A stretch of 64,000 nucleotides of DNA from Phocoena phocoena. Taxonomy: Eukaryota > Chordata > Mammalia > Artiodactyla > Phocoenidae. The DNA lies in contig NC_089234.1 in assembly GCF_963924675.1 (NCBI RefSeq), positions 58,012,909-58,076,908 on the forward strand. The letters run 5' to 3'. The notes beneath the pieces were generated by a model. It was not told the origin of the DNA. It did no database searches and worked only from the letters and a program-made list of their open reading frames with translations. The position numbers and the translations under genes are program-made. Shown piece after piece: positions 23,460-34,506 of this stretch. Position 1 is the stretch's first letter, and the number at the start of each line of letters is the position of its first letter.

Positions 23460-23950
23460 AACAATAGCCAAATTATATTGGATTCTTACCATGTGCCGTG
23501 CCCTGTGCTAGGCATCATTGAAACCCCCTAACAACTCTATGAAGGAGGTACCATTATCTCTCCCATTTAAAAAATGAGCAAACCAGGACTTCCCTGGTGG
23601 CGCAGTGGTTACGAGTTTGCCTGCCAATGCAGGGGACACAGGTTTGTGCCCTGGCCCGGGAAGATCCCATATGCTGTGGAGCAGCTAAGCCCCTGCGCCA
23701 CAACTGCTGAGCAACCCCCGCTCGCCATAACTAGAGAAAGCCCACACACAGCAACGAAGACCCAGTGCAGCCAAAAATAAATAAATAAAAATAAATTTAT
23801 AAAAAATGAGCAAACCAAGGCTCATGGAGTTCATCCATTTAGTCAGTCAGTATTTACTGGGCACCTTGCTAGGAGCTTTGGGGGATACAAAGAGGAAACT
23901 GAGGTTCAGAGAAATTAAGTGACCAGCCCAAGGGTACACCACCAGGCAGT
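23460..23950 (+). repeat. MIR fragments interrupted by a CHR-1 SINE
   Basis: MIR sequence (CATGTGCCGTGCCCTGTGCT) is interrupted at 23586-23800 by a SINE and resumes at AAAAAATGAGCAAACCAAGG. A second MIR-like piece follows at about 23835-23950. Confidence 0.6.
23586..23800 (+). mobile_element. CHR-1-type SINE inserted in a MIR
   Basis: Head GGACTTCCCTGGTGGCGCAG and tail AATAAATAAATAAAAATAAA. The perfect 17-bp duplication AAAAAATGAGCAAACCA lies at 23569-23585 and 23801-23817. Confidence 0.94.
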
Positions 23951-24069
23951 GGCAGTATATATTCTCAAACCAGGATCAAGAAAATGTGGTCAATCAGATA
24001 AAGAAGCTGTTTTCCAGTTGAGGAGAAGAGATGTGTAGACACGTAACGGGGAATAGAAAGAGAAATAGG

Positions 24070-24270
24070 TAGTGGGTTGGAAGGAGCATGGGGTTGAGTC
24101 TTGGCTCTGCCATTTACCAGTGTGTGATTTTGGACAAGTTATTTTACCTCTCTTCCTCTTCTACGGCAACAGTAACAAGGCTTATCTCACAGGTGAAGAT
24201 TAAATGAATTAAAACAAGTGAAGTGCTAGAGTAGTAGCTGCCACATAGTAAATGCTCAGTAAGTGCTTGG
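24070..24270 (-). repeat. MIR, reverse orientation
   Basis: Reads TTGGCTCTGCCATTTACCAG, GTGATTTTGGACAAGTTATT and CATAGTAAATGCTCAGTAAG. Confidence 0.8.
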
Positions 24271-24529
24271 TATTATGGATCTGAGAAAGCATCATAGGAG
24301 TGGTGAGTTCTAAGCTTGGCTTTGGAAGATGGATAGGATTTCAAAAGAATTCTAGGCAGAGGGAACAGGGTGAGAAAAGGCATGGAGCTGCGAACAAACA
24401 GGGTGATTCATCTGGAACATTGGGGATGAATGCAGTAGAGAATGTGCTTCCAGAGGGTCTGAGATTAAGCCAAGTTTTACTACTGTGTGATCAGCTTAGA
24501 CTTAGCTGTGCTGTGATGACAGGTATCCC

Positions 24530-24800
24530 CAGCATCTTGTTGGCCTACCAGAACAGTGGTTTACTTCTCCTTCATGTGACATGTCCATGGTCTCTCCACT
24601 CGACTCCAGGACTCAGGACTCAGCCCCTCTCTGGGATATTGTCAGGCTCCCGGCAGAGGGAAAAGAGAGACATGGCAAACCACAGACTGACTTGGAAGTG
24701 ACACAAGACACTGATGCCCACATTTCACTGGCCAAAGCAAGTCCATGCCAAAGCCTCATGACAATGGGGCAGGAAAGTGTAACACACCCCTCTGGATGGG
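24530..24800. repeat. Ancient interspersed repeat, family not assigned
   Basis: Contains GGCAGAGGGAAAAGAGAGAC, ATGGCAAACCACAGACTG and CATTTCACTGGCCAAAGCAA, wording I know from a common mammalian repeat whose name I cannot assign with confidence. Confidence 0.45.
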
Positions 24801-25814
24801 CAGCAAACATTCCAAAGGGTAACACACAAGGTACCACAGCCACAGTCGTCTCCAGGTGCAGAGGCTTTGGGTAGGTCCTTTCAACTTTCTGGGCCTCAAA
24901 AGATGGTTACTGAGAGGATTCAAAGAAATATTGGAATGTGAAAGCATTTTGTAAATTATGAAGTAACAGACAAAGGCAAATGTTGTTATTATTGCTACTT
25001 AGTGAGAAAGAAACCTGGGAAGGTAGGTCAGGGCCAAGGGACTTTATTCAGGAAGCCACTGAGTGTCTGAGCAGGATACAAATGGCCTAGTGTAATAGAG
25101 CGACAGACAATAGGGTTTGACGCAATAAGATATGCTTACTTCCTTGACATCTGACCATAAGTTTGCTTCCTTCAATCAAGGGAATGTCACTGCCCTTTTG
25201 ATTCAATCCAGCTCTGCCTGATTGAGCCCCCAAACAAACACACATGCACAGTCTAGGCAGGCTCCACAGTCAGCGTGTGTGACCTGCATGCATAGCCCAG
25301 GAGAGGACCAAGGTCAGCACCCACCTGACCTTGTCCCCATCTCTGCTCAGGGTCCCTCCTTGACACCCACTTAACAAGGTTAATGAGACTCACAGATGCT
25401 TACTGAGAAAGAAGTTAATTCCACCGTCAACACAACCACACCAAGGTTACAGCCTGGCTGAAAGTAGACACAAATGCCCGTGTCTCTCCGTCTCTTTGTA
25501 GGTATTGGCCAGAGCAGTGAAATGCTCATAGCTGGCTCCTCATGCACGAAGCCTCAGTTTTAATTTGATATTTGCATTTAGGTTGAGTTGTTTCCATTCC
25601 CTAAAAGCGCCTAAGATCCTTAAAAGCCAAGGATCTGAAAGTTAAGGTGGTTAGGATCCAGGAGTGAGAATGGGTGTCCTGAGGCGGCTAGAGCCACCGG
25701 CTGCTCCTGAAGTCTAGACCAACGATGCCTGGGACCTGCTGGGCACCAGACTGACCCCCAAGAAGCAGCTCATTCTTTCCCCACTCCTCTCTCCTCAAGC
25801 GCAGAATGGCTGGG

Positions 25815-25980
25815 CATCTGCTCTGGAGCCACAACGTCTGGGTCAAATTACTGGTTCCCATGTGGCCTTGGGCAAGTCACTCAAGCTTTCGGAGCTTCAA
25901 TTTCTTCACCTAAAAGATGTGGATTCAATGGGTTAATACATCTGATTCTCAGCACAGTTCCTGGCACACCCACTGTGTGT
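25815..25980 (-). repeat. MIR fragment, reverse orientation
   Basis: Reads TGTGGCCTTGGGCAAGTCAC, TTCAATTTCTTCACC and CAGCACAGTTCCTGGCACA. Confidence 0.7.
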
Positions 25981-26689
25981 GAACTATTAGAGATCAGGCA
26001 GCTTCTGGAAATCCAACTCACAGTGTGAGACGGAGGTAGAGAACAGTCACTACACTTTGCCACTCAGCGTCCCTCTGCTAAGGGCAGCCTTGGGACAGAA
26101 AACACCCCTGGTCAAATTTCTCCCATGAGATGCTATCATGAACCCAAGTCCAGGTTGGAAGGAAGGAAGTCCCTCTTATTGGGCCTTCTCCAGCCTACTC
26201 CCTCCATGGATGCTGTCCCGGCCTTCCAGGGACCCGGGTGGCCTAAGGCCTGAGGGGGCAGTACCACATCAAAGCCTTACACGCCTGTGGGTTTCAGAAC
26301 ATCTAAAGCATTTTCTCAATCTCAGCTTATTCCAAGGGGATCACCAAATGGGATGCCTGGTGACTCCAAGTGTCTGTTGCTTACCAGCCTGAGGAGAGCA
26401 GAGATGTCCCCCCCATCCTCCCACCCACTCCACCATCACCACAGCCTGGCGAGAAGAGGCCACCGACAGAGGGATGTGGCTGATGTTGTGAAATGTGCTG
26501 GGTCAGTGGCGGGGGTCAGTGCAGGCCAGGCAGCTACCTTTTGGTGGCCTCGTGGGGAAGTCTTCCTCGCTCAAGGGCTCAAAGCACAGCCACCCTCTCC
26601 CACCCATTTCCTACAACTTGGTAGGGGGTCTGAATCTGCAAGTGGGAACCTTGGGGACAGTGTGGAGTAGAGCGAAAGCCCTCCAGCAG

Positions 26690-26830
26690 GATTGGGGCAG
26701 AGAGTTCAAGCCTCCTGTGTGGGTGGCCATTCTGTGTGGCCTTTGGCAAAACATCTTATTGTTCTGGGACTCAGTTTCTTTATTTGTAAAATAAAGGGAT
26801 GATTTCCAACGTCCCTTCCAGCTCTAAAGT
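26690..26830 (-). repeat. MIR fragment, reverse orientation
   Basis: Reads GTGGCCTTTGGCAAAACATC, GACTCAGTTTCTTTATTTGT and CCTTCCAGCTCTAAA. Confidence 0.65.
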
Positions 26831-29429
26831 AAAATTCTTTAAGAAATGTCTTATTAAATAAATTAGGCTTTATTAGGCTCAAGCATGTACTTGTTTTACT
26901 ACTTTTAAGTCATACAAATTAGATTCAAATTAGGTTAACCAAGGGTTGCCCTCCAGAGAGCCAGGGACTGGCATTGATGATGAGATAAGAATAATTCATC
27001 ACCTCTTATCAATCAGCAGTCCCTAAATGGGTGCTTCAGAAGTGCTTGAGGATGCTTGAAAGCACTAAATTTCTGTAATTTAAATATTCTCACTTTAATC
27101 TCATTCACATCTTCCATTTTCTGAGCAAATTCTTTTTTCTTTCTGTCTTGCTTCTCCCCAGTAGTCAGCAGGAGGGGAAATATCCTGGCTACCATCAAAG
27201 AGATTGTAAAGTCCCGGGCAGGACAGGCTCCCCATAGTAAGGCTTGGTTGCAACAGGATAATTGAGAAATCTCTCTTCCCTCTCACGATAGAGGCAGCCC
27301 TATAAGCCAACACCAAGGCTCTGCGAAGCTGCTCTGCTTCTGCCTGAATGGTGGGAGCCCTATTTTTATTATAACTACAGTCGCCTCCAAGGTCTGGCTT
27401 TTGGGGTCATCGACAGCCAGCAGCCCCTCCCTATAAAGCCTGACTCTTCAAATGCCTGGGCTAGCTCCACCCAGCCTGAGCTCACATGCCAGGGGCCTCT
27501 CCAGCTCACCCTTTCTGCTTTTCTGCTCCCAACCAGACCGACAGCCTCTGAAGCCAGTGGCAGCTCTGGGGCTGGCCTGTAGTCGAAGAGGCTGGAGAGT
27601 GAGAAGAAGGCAAATCAATGGCTGAGACGGTCCTCAGCTCAAGAGAGGACCTCTCACTGGTGCACCTGGACAGCTGCAATCTCTCTCCCCAAAAAAGAAA
27701 GAACTAATTCAGCCTTGAGGCACCAAGTAGAGCTAAAACTTGACCTGCTTGTCCAGGGTGGGCAGCAAAAACACAGCCAAGGTTGACAATTTAACATGCT
27801 GAATGTCACCTGAAAGAACTAGAAAACCTGGACTCTGAGCCTCCAGGTACCGAAGGCGACTAAGGTACAACTGGGCACCAGTCGTGGGCAAGGTGCCCAG
27901 GGTGAGACGCGGTGGCCCTGGCCTGGCTGGGCCTTCTCATGCTGGGTGACGGCTTTTCACCCAGCGATGTCAACCATTTCCTTTCATGCTTAGCCAAATG
28001 CCTAGTCTAGTGATTAATACAACACCATTTCTTGAAACCAGGCTTCCCATGCATTGTCTTTCCCCTCTTAGCCTCCATCCTCGAAGGTCTAGAGTCTAGG
28101 GGGGTGGGGAAGATGATGGAGAGATTTCTAAGGAGTTAAAAACACCGAGACCACCTTATGTCTTTGCAACAGTCTCTCCTGAGAACTAAGGATAGAACAT
28201 CAATAAAAATCATGGTATATATTTACCCACTAAGTGAATATATGTTATGTTCATTACTGAAAATTTACAAAGCACAGACAAAAAGAATATTAAAATTCCC
28301 TATAATTCTGTTACCCAGAGATAACCACGGATAACATTTTGTCGTGCATCTTCCTATTGTTTGCCCCCCACCCTGGAATTTATCTTTTCACCTTTTAAAG
28401 AAACTTGAATATTGCATCACTCAACTTTACAAGAATCTTGTAAGGAAAGTACTGCCAATGTAATTGGTTCTATTTAACAAATAAAGAAAACTGAGGGTCC
28501 CAGAGGGTCATTGTTTTGATTCATGCAGCAGTTTAAGCTTACAAACTACACCTGTGAGCCCTGTGTTTTCTGCAGAGCCTCACAGCCAAACAGCTTCATC
28601 AACAGCAAGTAACAAGAACACGCAAAAAACCAGACAGCTAGTGAATTTTGCCTTCATATCAGGTGAATTGAGGGAGATCAAAAGCTAGAAATGTGCCTGC
28701 TGTTTTAAAATTCACTTGCAAGGAGTAGGTGTGGTCAAGACTCCAGAGAAGGAGAAGGTCACCATCAGGGTCATGCCCACGAACTGATGTGCCACCACAA
28801 GTGTCACACGCATCAGAATAAGGTGCCAGATTACAGGATGTGGGCTGTGGGTGAACAGGAGTCCATGATTAGGTGCAGGAACTCAGTGGGTCCTCACAGA
28901 CGTGAGGGTACGGAGAACTGCCCAAGCTTTAGTGGACTTTCGTCAATGCCCAGTGCAGAATCCTGGCAACACGGAAGCAGCTGGTTCCCCACTGCAAGAC
29001 AGCTGGTGGATGGCTTGTACAGATGCGTACTTGCATGTCCCTCCTCCTCTCTGTGACAGCACACATCTGTGGGAAATAGACTTCCGGGCAGGGGCTGAGG
29101 TATGTAGGCTAGGAATCAGGAGGGCCCCCAAGAGGTCCGAAAAAGTGGAATGCCAAGAGCTCTGCACAGGGAGACTACTCTTACTTGCCACTCCTCAACG
29201 CTGGTTAAAGCAAGTTTCCTGGAGGAACTCTGAGGGGCTGAAAGGAGGCTGGTCCAGGCCGGAGAAGGAGGAAGGGAGGGAAGGTCTCTGAGGAAGAAAG
29301 TCCCTTTCTTGGCCCTCCAACCCAGATTCAGAATCCAGAGCGAGGCCAGAGGTTCACAGGCAGGAAGAAGAGCTAAAGAGATCTGGGTCAGAAACAGGGA
29401 TGTGACAACGTTCTGCAAAAGTAAAACCG

Positions 29430-29860
29430 TACAAGTCCAACAAATATGGGAGAAAATGTTCAGCCTCATTGCTAAAATTAATGAAAATGAGACATTTTTT
29501 TGGTCTATGAAATTAGAAATGAACAAAAATTGGAATGTTAATTTGAGCAAACTTTCTGGAAGACAATTTAGTAACAAGTATCAACTGTGTTTAAAATGCT
29601 CATATCTGTTGACCCAGCAATTCCACTTCAAAAAAATCTCTCCTAAGGACACAGAGATGTGCCCAAAGAAACACAGCAAGTTGTTTGTTTACAGTGTTTC
29701 TTATTGTAACTCCCATCACTCTGTCTCCAGGAGAGAGACAGACGAGAGAGACAGACGAGAGAGAGAGAACACAAATGTCCAAAGCTAGGGGCTTGGTGAG
29801 GTAAAACTGAGATTTACCTATGGAATGGAATAGTATGCAGCTATTGAAGGCTGTATGTTG
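29430..29860 (+). mobile_element. LINE-1 ORF2/3'-end fragment, decayed
   Basis: Contains GGAAGACAATTTAGTAACAA, TTGACCCAGCAATTCCACTT and GGAATAGTATGCAGCTATTG, the usual L1 order. The 159-residue open frame over it (29309-29788) is not a gene. Confidence 0.7.
29735..29772. repeat. GACAGACGAGA imperfect simple repeat
   Basis: Two copies of AGAGAGACAGACG followed by a GA run, inside the LINE fragment. Confidence 0.8.
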
Positions 29861-29879
29861 ACCTAACAAGATGTTTACA

Positions 29880-30232
29880 GGGACTTCCCTGGTTGCGCAG
29901 TGGTTAAGAATCCACCTGCCAGGGCTTCCCTGGTGGTGCAGTTAAGAATCCACCTGCCAATGCAGGGGTCATGGGTTCGAGCCCTGGTCCGGGAAGATCT
30001 CACATACTGTGGAGCAACTAAGCCTGTGCGCCACAGCTACTGAGCCTGAGCTCTAGAGCCCGTGAGCCACAACTACTGAGCTTGTGTGCCACAACTACTG
30101 AAGCCCGTGCACCTAGAGCCCGTGCTCTGCAACAAAAGAAGTCTCTGCTCGCCGCAACTAGAGAAAGCCCGCGTGCAGCAACGAAGACCCAACGCAGCCA
30201 AAAATAAATAAATAAAAGAAACTTTAAAAAAT
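29880..30232 (+). mobile_element. CHR-1-type SINE with duplicated head
   Basis: A full-length CHR-1 body with a tail of AAATAAATAAATAAA type. Its 5' head occurs twice in tandem: 29881-29921 and again from 29922. The second head leads into the complete element. This suggests a small tandem duplication, since the first copy has no A-tail. Confidence 0.85.
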
Positions 30233-30369
30233 GCTTCCAAAAAAAAAGTTTACAATATATCACCATGCAAAGTTTTGGAAACCGTATATATAGTATTGTA
30301 TATAGTATTGTAACCCCCACCCCAACCTTTATATAAAATCTATTCATGGAAAAACAACTGGAAGATCTT

Positions 30370-30432
30370 TTTTTTTTTTTAACATCTTTATTGGAGTATA
30401 ATTGCTTTACAATGGTGTGTTAGTTTCTGCTT
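30370..30432. mobile_element. Very short 5'-truncated LINE-1 insertion
   Basis: Only about 63 bases of L1 3' end (TTTATTGGAGTATAATTGCT, complement orientation, poly-T first) lie between perfect 16-bp duplications ACAACTGGAAGATCTT at 30354-30369 and 30433-30448. Confidence 0.9.
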
Positions 30433-30564
30433 ACAACTGGAAGATCTTATATCAAAAGGCAAATAGTTTTTATCTCTAGGGAGTAGAAATACAGGTGTTT
30501 TGTGTTGGGGGGAAGGGAATATGTTTTCCACATTCTGCATAGAACATGTGTTACTTTTGTAATT

Positions 30565-30880
30565 AAATGACATATTTTAATTCTTTAATATCTTTATTGG
30601 AGTGTAATTGCTTTACATTGTTGTGTTAGTTTCTGCTGTATCACAAAGTGAATCAGCTATATGTATACTTATATCCCCATATCCCCTCCCTCTTGCGTCT
30701 CCCTCCCACCCTCCCTATCCCACCCCTCTAGGTGGTCACAAAGCACCGATCTGATCTCCCTGTGCTATGAGGCTGCTTCCCACTAGCTAACTATTTTACA
30801 TTTGGTAGTGTATATATGTCCATGGCACTCTCTCACATCGTCCCAGCTTACCCTCTCCCGCCCCCGTGTCCTCAATAGAT
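30565..30880. mobile_element. LINE-1 3'-end fragment
   Basis: The same L1 end family as the previous entry but longer: TTTATTGGAGTGTAATTGCT, TCACAAAGTGAATCAGCTAT, GGTCACAAAGCACCGA, and TTTTACATTTGGTAGTGT. Confidence 0.85.
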
Positions 30881-32469
30881 TACTTACGCCTAAGATTTTT
30901 CTTAAACAACCAGAAACTGCTGTTTAGGCTCCTGAATCACCTAAATCCTAGAAGTAATTTCTTAACCCTGTTTTTCTTCTGAGCTTTTCTCCTTCAGCAG
31001 AGGCACATTTCTTAGTCTTTCCCACATATCTGAGCAGGTAGCCCTGAAAGTTAAGAAAATTAAACAACGCAGCACCAGGCAGCACCCTCCGACTCTATCC
31101 CACTCCCAGTGATAGATGAGCTAGGTGTCTGGGCCAACTGGGGATCTGCCTTCAAAACAGCCACTGTCTACTGAGAGTCACTCTGCGTATTTGCAAATCC
31201 CCATCCTGCTGTGGATACCACCCAGAGTCCTCAACTGGACTCTAAGTAAGCCAAGCTAGGGGAAATCTCCCGAGGGGTGTGTGAGGATACCACCTCCCCT
31301 TCCGGGCCCAGGTAGCCACAGAGCCCAAAAACCTGCAATGGGCTTCAGGATACCCACCAGGTCTAATCCTCCGCATGAGCCCCTTTCTCTCCCTCAGACA
31401 CAGTCAAAACCAGCTCTGGTGGGGCGGCGCGGTGAATGTAGAGGTGTCATGCAATGAATCTTGTTGCATATCTACCCTGATCCTTGACCCCCAAAGCAGC
31501 AAAGTGCAAACTGTTACCGCCAGTTGATTATGTTGAAACTCAGCTGCAGAACCCAGCGAGACCAGTCTTTATGGTGGGTAGGAACTTCCTGTCAAGGACA
31601 GTTAATTTTAATTTTTCCACTGAGCTCAACCTCAAAGTAAGGTTGATTGCTACTCAGCAAGATGGACTGCATTAGTGGAGCCTTTAATTGAGCGCAGATC
31701 TATGTCCCCAAAGCATAATGTTTGTTGTATACATACTTTGGGATGAGGAGAAAAATGAAAAACAGACCTTTCTGAGGAAAAATTGAAAGCAGAATGGGTT
31801 TCGTAGTCAGGATGGCAGCCCTAAAAGCCAGCTGCGGGGCTTGGTGGAACTCCCCATCTCCCCACGCCTCAGTTCCCATGGTCTGTTTGCACATGTTTCT
31901 AAAAGCTCAAGGCCTGTGTTCAGGTCTCCCTCTTCCAAACACTGGACTCCACTGTGGTTCCTCTCATGACCAATAAAAAGCCCCAGGAAAGCAGCGATAC
32001 ACAAGGGGCCCTTGGCCGAGGGACCATGGCTTGTGTTTCTACTGCATGGAGCCTCCCCGCTCAGGGTGTTGATCCATGTTGGCATCCAATATGCTCACTT
32101 CTGTCCACGTCCTTTTACCAGTGGCCTTGAGATGAGTTCTCAGCTGGAATGCATTGCCACTTTTAGCCTCCTACTGTTACAGTTCCAGACCCTTGTCACC
32201 TCTTCCCTGAGCTGTAGAACTGGGCTTTGTGCTGTTGAGGGAGACGTCATCTCGAATCTCAGATGGGATCACCCTCCTCAAACACCATCAAAAGCTCTCC
32301 TTGATGTCCAAATGCAGATCCTGACATCCAAGCACTCCATGGTCAAATCCCACACTCCCTCTCCAGACCTTTCTCATCTCTCCTCTCATATGCTATGCTC
32401 TGGCCAAACCAGTCCCCTCCTCTCTGCCCCCATTCCCAATCCATCAGCAAGTCTGCTGTGACTTACTCC

Positions 32470-33080
32470 AGCCACCTTCCTCTCTTGGCTGTATAACCGC
32501 GACAGCCTCCAACAGAGCTCCTGCTTCTATTTTATGTTCCTCTCCAACCCATCTCCATGCATCAGCCAGACTGATCTTTAAAAAAGTAAACAATGCTCAG
32601 CCCTTCCTTAAACTCCTCTGCGGCATGTGGCATACCACATTACTTAGAGTAAAATCCAAACTCTTCCCTATGATCTACAGGGCCCACCGTGAACCAGCCC
32701 CCCTTTTCAGCTTCCCCTTGTACCACTACCACCCTTGCTATTACAGCCACACTAGTCTCCCTTCTGTTCTTAGCATCTGCTGTTGCCTCTGCCTGGAGGA
32801 AACACTTTCCCTCCAAATCTTCCCCTGCCTAGGCCCTTATCACCCCTCAGTCTTAGCTTAAATGCCACTTCCCCGCAGGGGCCTTCCCTGACTACCTTAC
32901 CAAAAACAGGACCACGGTCACTCTACACAGCCTTACTGCTATCTGAAATTATTTATCCACTTATTTGCTTTCCCCATCATAATCTAAGCTTCCCAAGGGA
33001 CCTTGACTAACCTGCTTATTGCTGCATCATCAGTACCCAGGACAGTGCTCGGCACACAATAGATTCTAAATCATTAAATT
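32470..33080. repeat. LINE2 fragment
   Basis: Contains AAACTCCTCTGCGGCATG, GTAAAATCCAAACTCTTCCC, CAGGGGCCTTCCCTGACTAC and CAGTACCCAGGACAGTGCTC in L2 3'-region order. Further L2-like sequence continues to about 33300, and similar sequence is at 23270-23410. Confidence 0.65.
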
Positions 33081-33569
33081 GGGGATAAATGATTGGTTAC
33101 AGGAAATAATAAACATTTCCTGGAAGCCCTTCATTATCTCCAGCCTCCATCCCTTAGGTTGTGCTATTTCTTTGGCTTGGGCATGCCCTTGCCTCCCTCT
33201 TCCCCTCTATCACCAAGTGTTGACACTTGTAGTAAGGCAGGCTCAAAGCCCTCTCTCCAATAAAGTATCCCCTGGCCCTTCTAGGCCGAAATAACTCCTG
33301 CTTCCTTTGCCCCATGTTCCAAAGCCACCTACTTTAACATGACTTTTACTCTTTGTTCCTGAAAATTCTTGGCTTCAAGAACTTCCTAAAATCAATTCCA
33401 GTAACAGACTCCTCAAACAGCTCTCCTCTTCAGAACAGTGCTTTGCCCAAGTAGACAATGATTCACTTATCAAAGCAAAGGTTTTGCACTGTGTTCACCA
33501 ATCTCTTGAACATTAAGATTAAGAATTTTGCCAGATCCCAATCAAACCGTCACACTGAATGACCCATCT

Positions 33570-33716
33570 TATTTTTTTTTTTCAAGTTTTTGTTTTTTTG
33601 GGGGTAGGGCACAACACACTGGCTTGTGGGATCTTAGTTCCTCTGCACAGGGATCGAACCTGTGCCCCCTGCAGTGGAAGGGTGGAGTCCTAACTACTGG
33701 ACCATCAGGGAATTCC
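33570..33716 (-). mobile_element. Short tRNA-derived SINE, reverse orientation
   Basis: T-rich start, GTGGGATCTTAGTTCC, and the head ACCATCAGGGAATTCC. The perfect 15-bp duplication CTGAATGACCCATCT lies at 33555-33569 and 33717-33731. Confidence 0.92.
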
Positions 33717-34175
33717 CTGAATGACCCATCTGAAACCATTCATTCGAGCCCCAACCTCCAAACACTGTAAACATCCAGAGGGTTCAGAGGAGGGGCCGGC
33801 TTTAAAGGGTCTCCCCGAGGCTCTATGAAGGTGGCCCTCTCCCTTACATTCAGCTTTGCCTAATGAACAGGTTATTCTGATGGCCTTAGAGGGGATCTGG
33901 CAGCTGACAGTCCACTCCCGCAGACCACTGGAGTCTCCAGCACCAAGCTCTTCTGTATTTGGTGAATGAAAGAATGAATGGACAAAAGAATAGGGCACAG
34001 TGGCCAAGGGGTCGGTAAGAGCAGGGCTTGGAGTAGGGAAGTCCTTCATTTCAACGGCTAGGCCTTATTTTGGAAGCCGGAATCGAGAGCGGAAACCCAT
34101 GGGCTGCACCGGACTTTCCCCCAGATCCAGGCCAAGGCTTCGCGCAGCCGACCAGCCTCTTTCCCTCGCACCCAG

Positions 34176-34396
34176 GGCGACGGCGCTGGACCGTTACAGA
34201 CTGCAGAAGGCAGGCTTCACGCACGTGCTGAACGCGGCCCACGGCCGCTGGAACGTAGACACCGGACCCGACTACTACCGCGACATGGCCATCGAGTACC
34301 ACGGCGTCGAGGCCGATGACCTGCCCACCTTCGACCTCAGCGTCTTCTTCTACCCAGCGGCCGCTTTCATTGATGCTGCGCTCCGCTACGATCACA
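34176..34396 (+). CDS. DUSP29: DUSP29 (DUPD1) coding exon 2
   Basis: This exon encodes residues 67-140 and one base of codon 141, the central part of the phosphatase domain. It begins after a CCCAG acceptor (34171-34175) and ends before GTAAGA at 34397. Its 221 bases fit the phases of both neighbours. The segment contains [14 protein letters not shown] and THVLNAAHG, then [12 protein letters not shown]. By alignment with VHR-type phosphatases, Asp115 in the ADDLP stretch is the likely general acid, and FYPAAAFID is the helix before the catalytic strand. The exon is GC- and CpG-rich, unlike the surrounding intron, and is followed at once by a GC-box tandem repeat. I see no stop or frameshift. 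Confidence 0.96.
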
Positions 34397-34417
34397 GTAA
34401 GAGACCTTCGGCCTGCG

Positions 34418-34506
34418 CACGGCCCCGCCCCCAGCCCTTGGCCACCTCAAGGCCCCGCCCCAGCCCGAGGCCCCACCCCCAGCCTGAGGCCCCGCCCCTC
34501 AGCCTG
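34418..34506. repeat. GC-box tandem repeat just after DUSP29 exon 2
   Basis: Four imperfect units of about 19-30 bases, each opening GGCCCCGCCCC or GGCCCCACCCCC, start at about 34420, 34451, 34469 and 34488. Three carry a CCCCGCCCC (Sp1-type) box, and the - strand is G-rich with runs of three to five G. It begins about 20 bases after the exon 2 splice donor. Confidence 0.85.

Larger units (their letters stand above)
20114..34175 (+). other. DUSP29: DUSP29 intron 1
   Basis: A 14.1-kb intron filled with repeats: CHR-2 SINEs (20276-20480, 21607-21812), CHR-1 SINEs (23586-23800, 29880-30232), MIR fragments (21000, 22650, 23460, 23835, 24070, 25820, 26690 and 28420 regions), and LINE fragments (21975-22340, 29430-29860, 30370-30432, 30565-30880, 32470-33080). 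Stretches such as 25000-25800, 27000-28200, 28520-29400 and 30900-32100 look unique and hold no recognisable exon. A MEF2-like CTATTTTTAT (27360) and a TATAAAG (about 27432) are noted separately. Confidence 0.85.

Noticed and set aside
29309..29788. 159-codon open frame in DUSP29 intron 1
   Set aside because: It lies over a decayed LINE-1 fragment and a simple repeat.
34080..34506. CpG-rich stretch around exon 2 considered as the main DUSP29 promoter
   Set aside because: The exon 2 acceptor and phase match exon 1 exactly, and the N-terminus is encoded at 19914, so the main start is upstream. An internal start remains possible and is listed as a finding.
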